A DNA stretch of 64,000 nt. Origin: Conchocele bisecta. Its lineage: Eukaryota; Mollusca; Bivalvia; Lucinida; Thyasiridae. Each line of letters starts with the position of its first letter. Position 1 is the stretch's first letter. The notes below the pieces were generated by a model. It saw only the letters and a program-made list of their open reading frames with translations, did not search any database and was not told where the DNA came from. A program made the translations under genes and the position numbers. Below are positions 28,341 through 43,300 of the stretch, one piece after another. The stretch spans positions 22,881,919 through 22,945,918 of the forward strand of contig CM055279.1 of NCBI GenBank assembly GCA_029237695.1, read 5' to 3'.

Positions 28341-31300
28341 GAAAGAAGGGGCGAGGAAGCGGGGAGGGGGGGGGGGGTTATCTAGTTGCGAAGGTAACAC
28401 TTGTAATCTACTCCGTACCGTTCGTAGTTAGCATTACCCCACCGTATTGATTTTGGCGTTATTATACATTTTATATCCCACGTAAATGTCCACACTGATT
28501 TCAGGGGCGATAACCGTGTTTCCTGAAAATGTTAACGGACATTACTATTTATTCTCCGTTTTTATTTTTTGATGTGCAATGATCATACTTATAATCTGTC
28601 GAAAATATGTTTTTTTCAGGCGACGCATTTAAGTAGTATAAATAATTAAAAAATAGCATGCCTCATTTCCATATGAAAATAGACCTGATACCACCGCGAG
28701 TCACTATCAGTAAAATAAATATTAAAAATGATTATATCTGTATGGCGAGCACTCGTAATTTTTAGAACTGGTGGAATAGTGACACCATATACACGTATTT
28801 AATTCCTATAACGAACATTTTCTGCCTACTGAGTGGGCATGTACCTTTAAAGAATGGGCTTGAAGTTTGTGTTTTTCTCACGTAAGACGATCAAACCTAC
28901 GAGAGTGATTGGAGACCGTGGGCCCATTCCGTGAAGATTAACCATAACATGAAATGTATTATAAAATATTTTTTTTTTGCATCTTTCTTTATTTCTCATC
29001 GAAAGTGTAACAACATACACTTTGGGCGAGAAATAAGAAAAATGAACAGATATTTCCCCTTAAAATAGTGTTTACCATCAGCATGAAGTGGGCCGTCGTA
29101 CCATTATCCTGCCCACCGACCGGAGACGGGCGGGGCGGGGTGTAATGGGCCACCGGACTGCTATCTCCGGCCATAGCTGGACACGGCAATTACCGCCACG
29201 TGACCAGGTTCTGTCCACTGACAGCTTACATGGAGAAACAGACAGACATCCAGCGATCACGTTTATAAAACAAATATGTATTTCCTCAGCAGATGAGCAT
29301 GCATGGTCATAATGAATGCAAGATAATCAGATAACGACTCATTCCCGTGGAAATACAGTGGAACCTCTGTTCCCCAGGGTGTCCGGTTTGGCGATGTTCC
29401 ACTGTAAATCAGTCATGTTAGCGTTTCATGACACATTCTGGTGCTTTCTAATCATTAAATGTCATTGTAATCAGAGATGCACAACAGCGAAACACATCTA
29501 AGTTAAACATCCATATGTTCCCGAGTGTCCGAGTTAGAGAGGTTCCACTGTACTGGGTTATTATAGGGTGTAAATGTATCAGTATACACATGATACATCA
29601 TCATATGTGTGAACTGCACTCTTTTATTAAGGAATGAATGGCCTTTTTGTGGAATTTATAGGGGTATAAACTTGGAAAAGTCGCGGGAATACTGGACGAA
29701 GGCCGGAAGGCCTCGTCCAGTATTCCCGCGATTTTTCCAAATTTATATCCCTGATAAATTCCACAAAAAGGCCATTCATTCCTTATAATTCCAGCATTTG
29801 AAATAAATTCATCAAGAAAATGTGTTTATTTTCCGTTTTCTTAAGAATTATTTTAACTGCGCCTCACGGTTACGGAAAGTAGTTCGGCATGGGAGTTTAC
29901 TGGGATATACATTTTGGACAGAGACTTGCTCCGGACCAATCAAATGTTAGGGAATTGTGTAAATATGTTTGTGCTGGAATTATAAAGAGGGAAAGAACGT
30001 TCATGCAATGACGCTACCACTGATGCATGTTGTATGTATGTGTATGTACACACATGTATATGTGTCTATATGTACGTATATAGACATGTAATACTATGCC
30101 ACATTTAGAAAGAAGATATACATGTACATGTATATGGGTGTGTATATGTGCGTATATGTGTGTACATGTATGTGCATGTATGCATGTGTGTGTACATATG
30201 TATGTCTATGTGTATGTATATGTATGTATATTTCTCATTTATTGTTAAAATTAATTCGAGCTATAACACTTAGCACACACTATGATCAGTAAGCGGAGAC
30301 TGTGCGATGTACGTGTACATGAATGTATGATACAAGTAAGGATATATGTATTAGTGGTCGCGGCATGGTCTGAAAGTTAGTACAACAAAAACCAAGATAG
30401 TAATTTTTCGTAAAGGTGGCATGCTTCCTAGAAATTTACATTTTTACTTCAATGGAAGTGAAATATAAATTGTTACAAAATTTACGTATTTACGTATTGT
30501 TTTTACACCCGGTGGTTCCTTTAAGGAAACACAGTCTCTTCTTGCTGGACAGGCACAAAAGGCTATTTTTAAACTAAATTCATACCTATATAAATTCACA
30601 GACATTACACCTTTGCATAGATTACAACTGTTCGATAAACTTATAAGTCCGATATTGAGTTATGGATCAGAAATATGGGGCTTTGTTGCAGGACAGCAAA
30701 TTGAAAAAGTACACTTACAATTTTGCAAATCCTTATTAGGCGTAAAGAAAAGTACACAAAATGATTTTATATATGGGGAACTTGGCCGTACACCACTTAT
30801 TATAGCAAGACATATACATATAATTAAATACTGGTTTAAAATCATTGAAACGCCGATAAATAAGTATAGAAAACAAATTTATAATATGATGTTAACCGAT
30901 ATTATTGACTTGCCTACCAAAAGTAACTGGGCTTCTTTAGTAAGAGCTTTATTATCAAACTACGGTTTTTATCATGTCTGGTTAAACCAAGGAGTCGGCA
31001 ATGTACATGCATTTCTTTCTACCTTTAAGCAACGTGTATCCGATATTTTTGTTCAGCAATGGCAATCCAGAATAAACGACTCAGGTAGAGCATTATTTTA
31101 CAAAAACGTTTGTGAGTTTAAACTGCAGTACTATTTAAAAGATATAACAGTTGTGAAGTTTAGGACTGCTTTTGCTCGACTTAAGGTATCATCGCATCGA
31201 TTGGCGATTGAATCCGGTAGATGGAATGGAATTCAAGTTGAAAATAGAAAATGCGAAGTATGTGCCAGATTAGAAGATGAATACCACTTTTATATTAGAA

Positions 31301-34300
31301 TGTGTCATGTATGCAGAAATCAGGAAAAAATATATGCGTATGTATTACAGACACAGATCTAATATGGTAAAATTTTTAGAATTGATAAAGTCCGAAAATT
31401 CTGAAATAGTACGAAATTTAGGAATGTATATTTATAAAGCTTTTGAAATAAAGAACGCTAATCTGTATAACCATTAGTATGTTACCTTCTCCAATATCTT
31501 CAGCAATACAGAACCGATACAGTAAGTGGTCTTCATGTATTCAAACTGGCACATATATGTACATATATGTACCTAAGTTTAAAGTAGTAGAAATATTACT
31601 ATGTTCATACCTATTAAACAGGACAGTAACATAATTCTCACACAGCTAGTACATATTCGTATACGCTCATGTTGTAGTATGTCTGTCTTTTGAATATTCC
31701 ATTCGAAAGCCCGAACTAGTACATCATAGCAGCATAATACGAAATACAACCGAACTAGTAAGTGAAACAACATACTATTTATTTTGCAGTAAATGAGAAT
31801 CAAACAGGTAACTATAAAGCTGAGTGAGATAGTTCCTATCCTGTCTGCTGTCTTGTTAAACACACTTGTATACTGTATTTTGTCTTGCTTCATGGGCCAT
31901 ATGGCTTAAAGCTATTGTTAATAAACACACACACATATATTTGCCTATTTGCCACGATTGTGGTGTTTCTGCATTTATTATATTTAGTAGTTTACCCATG
32001 TACATGTACGCCATCTTGCATTGTACGTATATTATACCATAGTCATGTATGTATGCTCATGAGGCAGTTGCCTCGATGCAATAAACTAAACTACATCTTA
32101 TAAACTACGGAGCCCCGCAGAAGTAGAATTTTTGTTTTTATTAATTCGTTCCCACGAAATAATAATTCGTTCCCTCAAGTTAACAATTCGTTCCCTTGAA
32201 TTAACAATTCGTTCCCACGATATAACAATTCGTTCCCATGAATTAACACTTCGTTCCCATGGGAACGAACTGTTATTTCGTAGGAACGAATTGTTAATTG
32301 AGGGAACGAATTGTTATTTCGTGGGAACGAATTACTAAAAACATCCATGTCCCCTGCGGGGCTCCGTAATAAACCAATATTGTTACAGTAATCAATGTAT
32401 CCACTTTATTTGTTTGTATTTGGTATACCCCCTGCGGTTCTGGATTCTGTTTATTAATTCGTTCCCACGAAAAAACAATTCGTTCCCTCAATTTAACAAT
32501 TCGTTCCCTCGATATAACAATTCGTTCCCACGAATTAACAATTCGTTCCCGCGAAATAATAATTCGTTCCCTCGAATTAATAATACATTCCCACGAAATA
32601 ACAATTCGTTCCCTCGAATTGACAATTCGTTCCCACGAAATAACAATTCGTTCCCTCAATTTAACAATTCGTTCCCTCGAATTAACAATTAATAATTCGT
32701 TCCCACGTTATAACAATTCTGTTCCCACGAAATAACAATTGTTATATCGTGGGAACGAATTGTTATTTCGTGGGGACGAATTGTTAAATTGAGGGAACGA
32801 ATTGTTAATTCGTGGGAACAAATTGTTAAATTGCGGGAACAAATTTTATTTCGTGTGAACTAATTTTTATTTCGTGGAAATTAATTGTTATTTAAAAACC
32901 AATTCTACGTCCCCTGCAGGGCTCCGTACAGGCCCGTACGCAGTAATTAATTTAGGGGGTGCGTTATCGACGGCACCAAGGGCTACACATTTGTTTTGCA
33001 CATCCACGGACAGACCTCGGCAGATTTACCCTTTCATCCCCTAAGTAACTGGAATGGATTTTGATATGTTAATTTTGTAACCAATCTAATCATCACAAAA
33101 TGATTTTCAGACCAATCCATTTTTGTTCTCAAAATTATGAAAATTACTTGCAAATAGTGCAGATCCTGATGAGACGGCTCGTCACGAGCCGGCTCATCTG
33201 GATCTACACTATATGCCAATACCACTATACAGTCATGTGGTGTTGAAAGGGTTAAAGGGGTGTGTACGAACCCGTCGCACCCCCTCTGCGTACCGCCCTG
33301 GGGCCCCCACGAAACGTCACAAAATTCACGAAATTTCACAAACGATCACGCATTATGTCGTTGATTATTAATTTCAAAGTCGATACAAATGCTTGGAACC
33401 TTGCACCGGCTAAAGCGAAGCTCAACTAAATAAGTGAAACACGCCATGCAATTTTGTACCTTCGGACATCTGCGTAATTTCATTAAATACGTTTACAAAA
33501 TTTACAATATTTTTCATAAATAAAGTCAAAAGTTGACAACATTTTCAGAGTACATGCAGAATATAATTCTGCATGTACTCTGGAAATGTTGTTCACTTTG
33601 GACGCCCTTTACAGGAAATATAGTAAATTTTGTAAACGTACTTTATGAAATTACGCAGATGTCCGAAGGTACAAAATCGCATAGCGTGTCTCATATGTGT
33701 CACGAATGACCTACATTGGCGTGTCAGCCTATCCAAGGCTGGTAGATTGTAACCGAGTTTGCCTTCCCCAAATACACGCTGGCAGACAGATATATAACAT
33801 ATCTTTCTCAGGTATCGCCGCTGTATGGAGGCCAATCAACATTCGAAAACTAAATTCCCAGACAATCATTGACAGGTTGTCCGGTTAGCGCAATCGGTAA
33901 CGAGCGCGCTTCTCACCAATGCGGCCCCGGGTTCGATCCTCGGCCGGGGCATTACGTGATGTGATGTGGTATGGTGGTCAAAATATCGGACAAGTAGGTT
34001 TCCTCCGGGTTCTCCGGTTTCATCCCACATTAATGACCGCTTTCATCCCACATTCATCTGTGCCAACGAAAGTATTTGTATAAGTGCTCTCACGCTTGTT
34101 TGTAATCGTTGTAAAATAAATAAAGTTTAAACTTAAACCATTGCTCGAACGACGTCATCACATTACGTCACCACATGATGTCAGTGTAATACGGTGATCT
34201 TAGGATTTCTCTACGTTTCCTCGCCTCATATGATGCGGAGCCCCGTAGAATATTCATGTTTTTAATTCGTTCCCACGACATAACAATTCGTTCCCTCAAT

Positions 34301-37300
34301 TTAACAATTCGTTCCCACGAAATAACAATTCGTTCCCACGGGAACGAATTGTTAATTCGTGAGAACGAATTGTTGATTCGAGGGAACGAATTGAAATCCA
34401 TGTCCCCTGCGGGGCTCCGTAGTATTCTCCATGTTCTGATGTTGTACACGGCTTATTCGTCCGTCAGACTCCCCATGGCGCTCCGTTGGCCGACGTTATT
34501 GATTAGCGAAGAAATCGCTCCTGTAAATTAGAGGCATACGTAATAATTATAGACTAACTTGATTAAACGTATAGATGCATAATGTCTTTGCTCTAATTGG
34601 CAATTTTTTATCAGTCATCGTGCCTGGGAGTGCTGGGTGTCAATTAAGTCACGTGGTTCGCTAAATCAAGGCAGAATCGCCAGACTATACTTGGTGCTTC
34701 ATCGCGGCTGAACTTCCGGTTGACAACATCACCAGCTAATTAGAGACGTTACTAAAGTTGACGCGGTTGTGCGGTTGCTGGGATTATTTCTTTGCATTTT
34801 AAAGCCATTTGTATGTGTTGACGGGATAAATAGAATAGTAGGTTAGTGCCGTGAATGGAAAAAAATATCTGGCGCGGCACGGAAACGGGATGTGCTCGGC
34901 AGAGCCTCGCCCATCCCGTTTCCTGAGCCTTGCCAGATATTTTTTCCCATTCACGGCACTAACCTACTATTTTCTATAAGTATGCCAGATGGCCGTTTCA
35001 CTAATCTTCGTACGACTATAATGTTAGTAAGTGCAAATTTATGATCGTCTGGAAATTTAAATTGATGTAAATCTAATAATCGTTTACAAGAAAACATTGC
35101 TAACGTGAAATTTACGGCCTATCATAATTTTGCACTTACGAACATTTTAGTCGTACGAAGTTTAGTGAAAAGGCCCCCTGTACTGCTTGCCATGATAGGT
35201 GACTGTGCTTCTCTGTCGCATATCGATGGGTCATTTTTATCCGAGCGCTAGCGATACAACCACATCTAAATTTGAGGTATTCCAGCTTTTATGTAAATTA
35301 GTTTATGTCGGTCGAATCACATATTTTGCGGGTTGGACTTTTTAAAACACGGTCTTACGCCATAAATAGTTCCAACAGCTTGATCGCCTTTTCAATGTGA
35401 TAATTGGAAATAATATCAGATAGTCCGCATCAATGTATTTATATCTTATCAGAGCTCCAGATAAGCTACGCATTTGCTTAAATACCCAATTAAAAGTAGT
35501 GAGTATCAAAAAGCAATAAAAAATTGTGGTACCTTTATCATGCTGCAGAAAACAATAAACAGCCCACAAATATAGCATGTTTTTCTTATTTTCCCATGAA
35601 AACACATCTTGGTATTTCATTAGAATTGTCTTCAAAGAGACAATTCTAATGAAATGCCAATACATCATGTTTTCATTTAGAAGCAAACTATTCAATACTT
35701 GCTGTCTGTTGATGTGTAAACAGCAGTTTGATTTTATTTGACCCAATTAAAATTTTGAAATACCCAATTGTTTCAGAAATGATGGAGTGACAATACTCAA
35801 TTACTATTTCCTTATCTGGAGCGCTGTCTTATTTTGTTACTTTATTTTCATTTTCACGATCATGTCTCGTGATCGCAAATCTACCGAGTTATGAAGGCTC
35901 GAATACCTGAATTACAGTTGAACCCCTCCAGGACATTCTGGGGTCTGGCCTATATAGGGTCCACTGTGCAACTTATGACAAAACCTCTCTAAATTGGATA
36001 TCAATAAAATGCACGTGTCCTTAAATAAAGTATTCATTGTCATATAAATCCAGCAAAAAAATATTTACACAATTCCCTAACATTTGATTGGCCCGTAGCG
36101 AGTCTCTGTCCAAAATGTATATCCCAATAAACTCCCACGCCGAACTACTTTCCGTAACCGTGAGGCGTAGTTAAAATAATTCTTAAGAAAACGGAAAATA
36201 AACACATTTTCTTGATGAATTTATTTCAAATGCTGGAATTATAAGGAATTAATGGCCTTTTTGTGGAATTTATCGGGGATATAAACTTGGAAAAGTCGCA
36301 GGAATACTGGACGAGGCCTTCCGGCCTTCGTCCAGTATTCCCGCGACCTTTCCAAGTTTATACCCCTATAAATTCCACAAAAAGGCCATTCATTCCTATA
36401 TTAAATAATGATAATGATCGCAAAACACAGGGTCATGTCGTATTGACAGCTCCAAACTGGACACGGCGGGACTCTCCCAGCCAGTATGTCCATTCTACAG
36501 AGGGTCCACTGTGCAATGTACGGTGACGTCGTTGTGGAAACTGTAAGCATGAAATCCCAGTTTACCGTGAATGCTTCGTCCAATATTGATTTAATTGCGA
36601 AAAAAAAATCCCCATGTTAAATCCCCTTATGGGAAATTTGTCTAATTTTAGAAATAGTTAACCGATTTTCAAACTATAACTTTTGTTTTCTAAGTTAGAC
36701 CATTTCCAAGCAATCTAGCCAGGTTCAGAGTCAATTTCTCCTCCTCCACGTTCTCCACCTCTTTCCCCAATGTGAAATTGCCATAGAGAAATATTTTTTC
36801 GTAATCAAATCAATATTTGACCAAATTTCACGAAATGAAAAGAAGGCTCATTCTTAAATTTTGATATTAATATTATCAAAAAATATATTATTTTTGTATT
36901 GTTTATATAGCCGTACAATTTGGGTAGGTTTCGTGAAACATACAGTAGTGTTGAGAGCATAATGTAATTAGAATATTAGAACATGACTGACATTGCAGTG
37001 GACACGGCGGGACTCTCCCAGCCAGTATGTCCGATCTACAGAGGGTCCACTGTGCAATGTACGGTGACGTCGTTGTGGAAACTGTGAGCATGACATCCCA
37101 GTTTACCGTGAATGCTTCATCCAATATTGATTTTAATGCGAACAAACATTTCCCCATGTTAAATCCCCATAGACATATTTCACTGAGTAAAGATGTCTAT
37201 GGGGATTTAACATGGGGAAATATTTCAAATCTTAGAAATAGTGGACCGATTTCCAAAATATATCTTTTTTGTTCTTAGTTAGATCATTTCCAAGCTATCT

Positions 37301-40300
37301 AGCCAGGTTTCAGAGTCAATTTCCAAAACGTTTCGTTTTTCGATTCCTCCTCCACGTTCTCCACCACTTTCCCCATGCTAAATTCCCATACAGAAATTAT
37401 TTTTCGTAATAAAATAAATATTTGACCAAATTTTTGTATTGTTTATATAGCCGTAACATTTGGGTAGGTTTCGTGAAACAGATAGTAGTGTTGAGTGCAT
37501 CATGTACTTAGAACATCCCCGTGTACCGTGAATGTTTCGTATCAAGTTAGTTAGCGGTAATGAATTGCCGTTATATTGTTCATTCAAAGTCGTTAGCATT
37601 TTTCCTGTATCACGTTTGTATTAAATCCATTTGACCCATTTTCCCAATGTAGACGAATGACAAACACCTTTGTGAACTGATAATGTGTTTGGGCTCGTAC
37701 TAGATTCAATTTACCTACGTTGTATCAATGTCATCACGTCAGTTCATTACAATAATCGTGATAATACTGAAGGAAGTAATTGACACGAGTCACAATCTCC
37801 AGCAGTCATGCTGCCAACTGGCGGAGGGAAATTTGCTCCGAGTTGTAGTATTCCTACATTGTACAGGTCTGAGTTACACTCGACCACCTAATAGTTGGTT
37901 TCTGTTCACCATTAGACCATTACAACACGGCGGACAACATTGTGTAATTAAAACATTATTGAATAACCACACATCAGGAAATGATCCAGCGAGTGACTTT
38001 CATGTACTGAACCAGATTATATACCAAAACGTAAGCAGAATAATGGCATGGCTCGTACTGATAAATTACGGAGACTTAATTTGAGATTAGCCTATACTAC
38101 ACGGAGGTCTTCAACTCCTGCAATGAACATATACTTCTGTAAACTTCTGTGATGGCAGCTCTTGGGCCCGTTTCACGAAACTTCGTAAGACTAAAAAGTT
38201 CGTAAGTGCAAATTTAGGATCGCCTGGAAATGTCAATTGATGGATTTACATGTATTGAGCATAGGCTGCATATGCAGCCTATGCTCAATAAATGTAAATT
38301 CAGAAACTGTTCACAAGAAAACATTGTTTATGTGAGATTTACAGACTATCATAATTTTGCACTTACATGTACGAACACTTTAGTCGTACGAAGTTTAGTG
38401 AAACGGGCCCCAGGTACCTCGCATCATGTGCAAACATAGTGACTACTGTCTGTTTCACGAAATCTGCCCACATTTTACGGCTATATAAACAATGCAAAAA
38501 CAATATTTATTTTGATAATATTATATTTTATAAAAATGAACGTTCTTTTTATTTCGTGAAATTTGTTCCAATATTGATTTTATTGCGAAAAACGTATTCC
38601 TCATGCTAAATCCCCATACAGTGTGAAGATGTCTATGGGGATTTAACATGGGGAAATTTTTCTAATTTCAGAAATAGTGGACCGATTTTCAAACTTTAAC
38701 TTTTGTTTCCTTACTTAGATCATTTCCAAGCTATCTAGCTAGGTTTTAGTGTCAATTTCCAAATGTTTTCGTTTTTAGACTCCTCCTCCACGTTCTCCAC
38801 CTCTTTTTCCCCAGGTTACATTCCCATAGAGAAAACATTTTTCGTAATAAAATCAATATTTGACCACAGTTTACGAAATAAAAGAAGGCGCATTCTTGAA
38901 TTTTGATAAAGTTTAATATCATCAAAACATATGTGCTTTTTGTATTGTTTATATAGCCGTAAAATGTGGGCAGGTCTCGTGAAACAGACAGTAGTGTTGA
39001 GCATAATGTACTTAGAACATTAGAACATGACTGACAGCACAGTGTAAGTGGAACGTTAAAACAGTATTGAATAACCACACATCAGGAAATGATCCAGCGA
39101 GTGACTTTCATGTACTGAACCAGATGATATACCAAAACGTAAGCAGAATAATGGCATGGCTCGTACTGATAAATTACGGAGACTTAATTTGAGATTAGCG
39201 TATACTACACGGAGGTCTTCAACTCCTGCAATGAACATATACCTCTCATCATGTGTAAGCTTCTGTGATGGCAGATCTGGGGCCCGTTTCACGAAACTTC
39301 GTAAGACTAAAATGTTCGTAAGTGCAAATTTAGGATCGCCTGGAAATTTCAATTGATGGATTTACATTCATTGAGCATAGGCTGCATATGCAGCCTATGC
39401 TCAATAAATGTAAATTCAGAAACTGTTCACAAGAAAACATTGTTTATGTGAGATTTACAGACTATCATAATTTTGCACTTACGAACACTTTAGTCGTACG
39501 AAGTTTAGTGAAACGGGCCCCAGGTACCTCGCATCATGTGCAAACATAGTGACTACTGTCAGTTTCACGAAATCTGCCCACATTTTACGGCTATATAAAC
39601 AATGCAAAAACAATATTTTTTTCGATAACACATGTAGTAAATTTTCGCAAAATTTAAGAAAGAGCCTTCTTTTCATTTTGTGGAATTTGGTCCAATATTG
39701 ATTTTAATACGAAAAAAAACAATTTCGCCATGCTAACTCCCTACAGAGTGAAAATGTCTACGTGAACAAATTTCGTATTTGAGAAATAGCGGACCGATTT
39801 TCAATCTATCTATCCAGTTTCATAGTCAATTTCCAAAATGTTTCGTTTTTCGACTCCTCCTGAAGCTGCTTCAGCTTCTTTTCCACGATGTTAAATTCCC
39901 ATAGAGAAATCAATGTTCATAATAAAATCAATATTTGACTAAATTTCAAATAAAAAAAAGGATAATTTTCTTAACTTTTGCTAAAATTTACTATTATACA
40001 AAATAAATAGTTTTTGCATTGTTTTATTGCCGTAAAATTTGAGCAGGTTTCGTGGAACAGACTATAACTGTGAAGGGTCGGTGGGTTGTGAGCTTAGCCC
40101 TGTTTTAATGTTATACAATCTGGCGCGGATCCAGGATTTCGGGTTAGGGGGGGCGTAACTATTTTGCAATACTTGACTATATTATCGAACGAGCTAAGCT
40201 CGTTCGATAATATAGTCAAGTATTGCAAAATAGTCGACCGAGCGGAGCGGAGCAGAAAAATGCATGGAATACATGGCACTTGGCATGAAACGTGCCTTGT

Positions 40301-43300
40301 AACTTGTAAAAAATCTTTACTGGGCGAATTTTAGGGGGGGGGGGGGGCGCGCGCCGGGTCCGCTCCCCCCCCCCCCCTGAATCCGCCCATGACAATCATG
40401 TAATACACTGTGCGTTCAGCCGTTATGGCGAAGTAATGAATTCGACTTACATCAATGATAGTGTTGCCCAGTCGGTGTTGTATCACCTCTGTGCGTTCAG
40501 CCGTTATGGCGAAGTAATGAATTCGACTTACATCAATGATAGCGTTGCCCAGTCGGTATTGTATCACCTCTGTGCGTTCAGCCGTTATGGCGAAGTAATG
40601 AATTCGACTTACATCAATGATAGCGTTGCCCAGTCGGTGTTGTATCACCTCTGTGCGTTCAGCCGTTATGGCGAAGTAATGAATTCGACTTACATCAATG
40701 ATAGCGTTGCCCAGTCGGTGTTGTATCACCTCTGTGCGTTCAGCCGTTATGGCGAAGTAATGAATTCGACTTACATCAATGATGCGTTGCCCAGTCGGTG
40801 TTGTATCACCTCTGTGCGTTCAGCCGTTATGGCGAAGTAATGAATTCGACTTACATCAATGATAGCGTTGCCCAGTCGGTGTTGTATCACCTCTAGGATG
40901 TCGATATATTCCGTCATATTGTCGAACCAGAGCGCGCCGGACACTACCGACGGCGTCGTGGCCATGTTGGCGCTGATGACGTCCCGCAGGACGTCGATGC
41001 TGCGGGCGAGCGGCGTGCCGGTGAACATGGCGTCGACGAGACTGTGGGTGGCGGCCGAGAAACCCATACAGCGCTGCAGGTACGACCTGCCCAGGGACTG
41101 CTTCTCCTTGAACCAGAGCAGCTCATCCGCCGGGAACTCACCTACAACCGGCCCCTGACTGGCATTACCTACCCATCTATATGGGCAGCCGGCTTCCGGC
41201 TTAGAACCTTCCAACCGGCCACTGACTGGCATCACCACACCACCGCCGGCGTTAATCTTGCCAAGATGTCAACGTTTCTGAACATCTATTGGCCCTATCA
41301 ACTAGCAAACAAGCAGTTTGATTGGCTGTGCCTGAGCTGTAGGACAGCTCAGGCTCAGCCAACCAATCTGCTTACTTTCAAACACAATTTCAGTGTTTTT
41401 TAATAAACAAATATACACGTATTGACACTTTTAGCGCAGGCGGTGGTGTACTCGTCCGGCTTAGAACAATAACCCTACAACAGTTGTAGTTACTGGGGGC
41501 CGTAACTTTGTGCTTACGAATATTTTAGTCGTAAGAAGTTTAGTGAAACGGGCCCCTGGGGGCCGTTTCACGACTAAACTGTTCGTAAGTGCAAACTAAT
41601 GATAGTCTGTAAATTTCCCATTAACAATTTATTCTTGTAAACAATTATTGGATTTTCATTTAGTGAGCATAGGCAGCCGTTTATTTAACCATGTTGGCTG
41701 ATTTTCTTGATATAAAGCATGAGTCAGTGGGTCTTTACGCTAAACAAACAAGTGATCGTATCGAACCGAGTTTGTTTAGCGGTATGACCCACTATCGATG
41801 GAATTATTTCAAGAAAATCAGCAAACCTGGTTAAATAAATATTTTCTTACATTTCACATGGCCAAGAGTTGTGCGAATTTATTAATGGGTGCGGCTCGTA
41901 TTGAAGGCGACTGTCTTGCGATTCAGCCGGTTTGTCCGAGAACATGATGACGATAGTACGATACTACGATGACAATAATACGATATCACGATGGTACCAT
42001 GATGATAAGATGACGATAGTACGATACTACGATGACGGAATTAAATATAGTATCGTACTATCGTTAAATTTGCTTCGTATTATCGCTATCGTAGTATCGT
42101 GATACCGTACTATCGTTATCGTGTTATCGGCCCGACAGCGATATTAGGAGCACCGAACATATTAATATTGCTATTCCTAACGGCGAATGAAATCAAAATC
42201 AACATATTGATAACATAACTACTGGCCCGGTGGACAAATATAATTATTATATGACTAAGTATTTCAGTCATTCTCATTGGCCGAAACACGGCCACGTGAT
42301 TATCTACACATTGAGTGTAGACCTCTGAGCGGTTTGTTTACACGAATAAGCACTCTCGGACCGCGAGACGGGACCGAGATGTGTTTATTCATGTAAACAA
42401 ACATATTGTTCACCTCCTTAGAGCGCATGCGTAAATCTGACGCCGATCAAATGGATCACATGACCGACATGTTAGTGACTATTCCTGATTTTTGGAATAT
42501 TCGTGGTAAGAGTCATATAATAAAACACGTATAGTCTTTTGAGTCGGTGTACATGAGATTTACGGACCTTCGAACAGTGATGTTCACCTCCGCCTTCGGC
42601 GTCGGTGTACATCACTTTTCTCAGGTCCGTCAATCTCGGCCTCGGTGAAGATCACTTTTCTCAGTTCCGTAAATCTCATGTACACCGACTCAAAAGACAA
42701 TAATTGCATAGTATCCAGCATCACTGCGAGTGTCAATGAACTATCCCATGGTGCCAGTGTGTTAAATTGCACGAGGTACTAGTTAAAGGTACATACCCAC
42801 TCAGTAGACACAACATGTTCTTTATATCAGATACATCATCTTGGACATGTTTTGGCAACACAAACATTCATTCACCATTACCCCACGCATTGATTGGCAT
42901 TATTATACATTTTATATCAGACGTAAATTTCCAGACTGATATCAGGGGCGATAACTGTGTTTCCTTAAAAGGTTAACGGACATTACTATTTATTCGCTGT
43001 ATTTATTTTTTGATGTGCAATGATCATACTTTATAATCTGTCGAAAAAATATTTTTTTCAGGTGACGCATTTAATTAGTATAACTAATTAAAAGAATATC
43101 ATGCCTCATTTGCACGTGAAAACAGTCTGATACCACCGCGAGTCACTATCAGTAAAATAAATATTACTATTTACTAATAGTGACTACTAATAGTGACACT
43201 ATTATACACTAATTTAATTCCTATAAATAACATTATGTGCCTTCTGAGTGCCTGTGTACCTTTAATAAGGGTTCATAGCTGCTAGTTATTTCCCTTTGCA

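Noticed and set aside
28120..28431. Glycine-rich and proline-rich open frames
   Set aside because: Translation of the poly-G insertion in a family C element.
32414..32692. 92-codon open frame of NNSFPR repeats (and similar at 25229-25507, 56362-56676, 34168-34449)
   Set aside because: It is simply the 21-bp family F unit read in frame; both strands are open and there is no start context or splice signal.
33873..33951. tRNA gene
   Set aside because: Box A and box B are present, but the acceptor stem does not pair well and a SINE body and tail follow.
40331..40813. Exon 3 extended through the whole 81-bp array
   Set aside because: A one-base deletion in the second gene-sense unit brings an in-frame stop (TAA at its donor), and the first donor joins exon 4 in the correct phase.
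40436..40840. 134-codon plus-strand open frame with five 27-residue repeats
   Set aside because: It is the antisense shadow of the 81-bp donor array. The minus strand has the recognisable NIT sequence.
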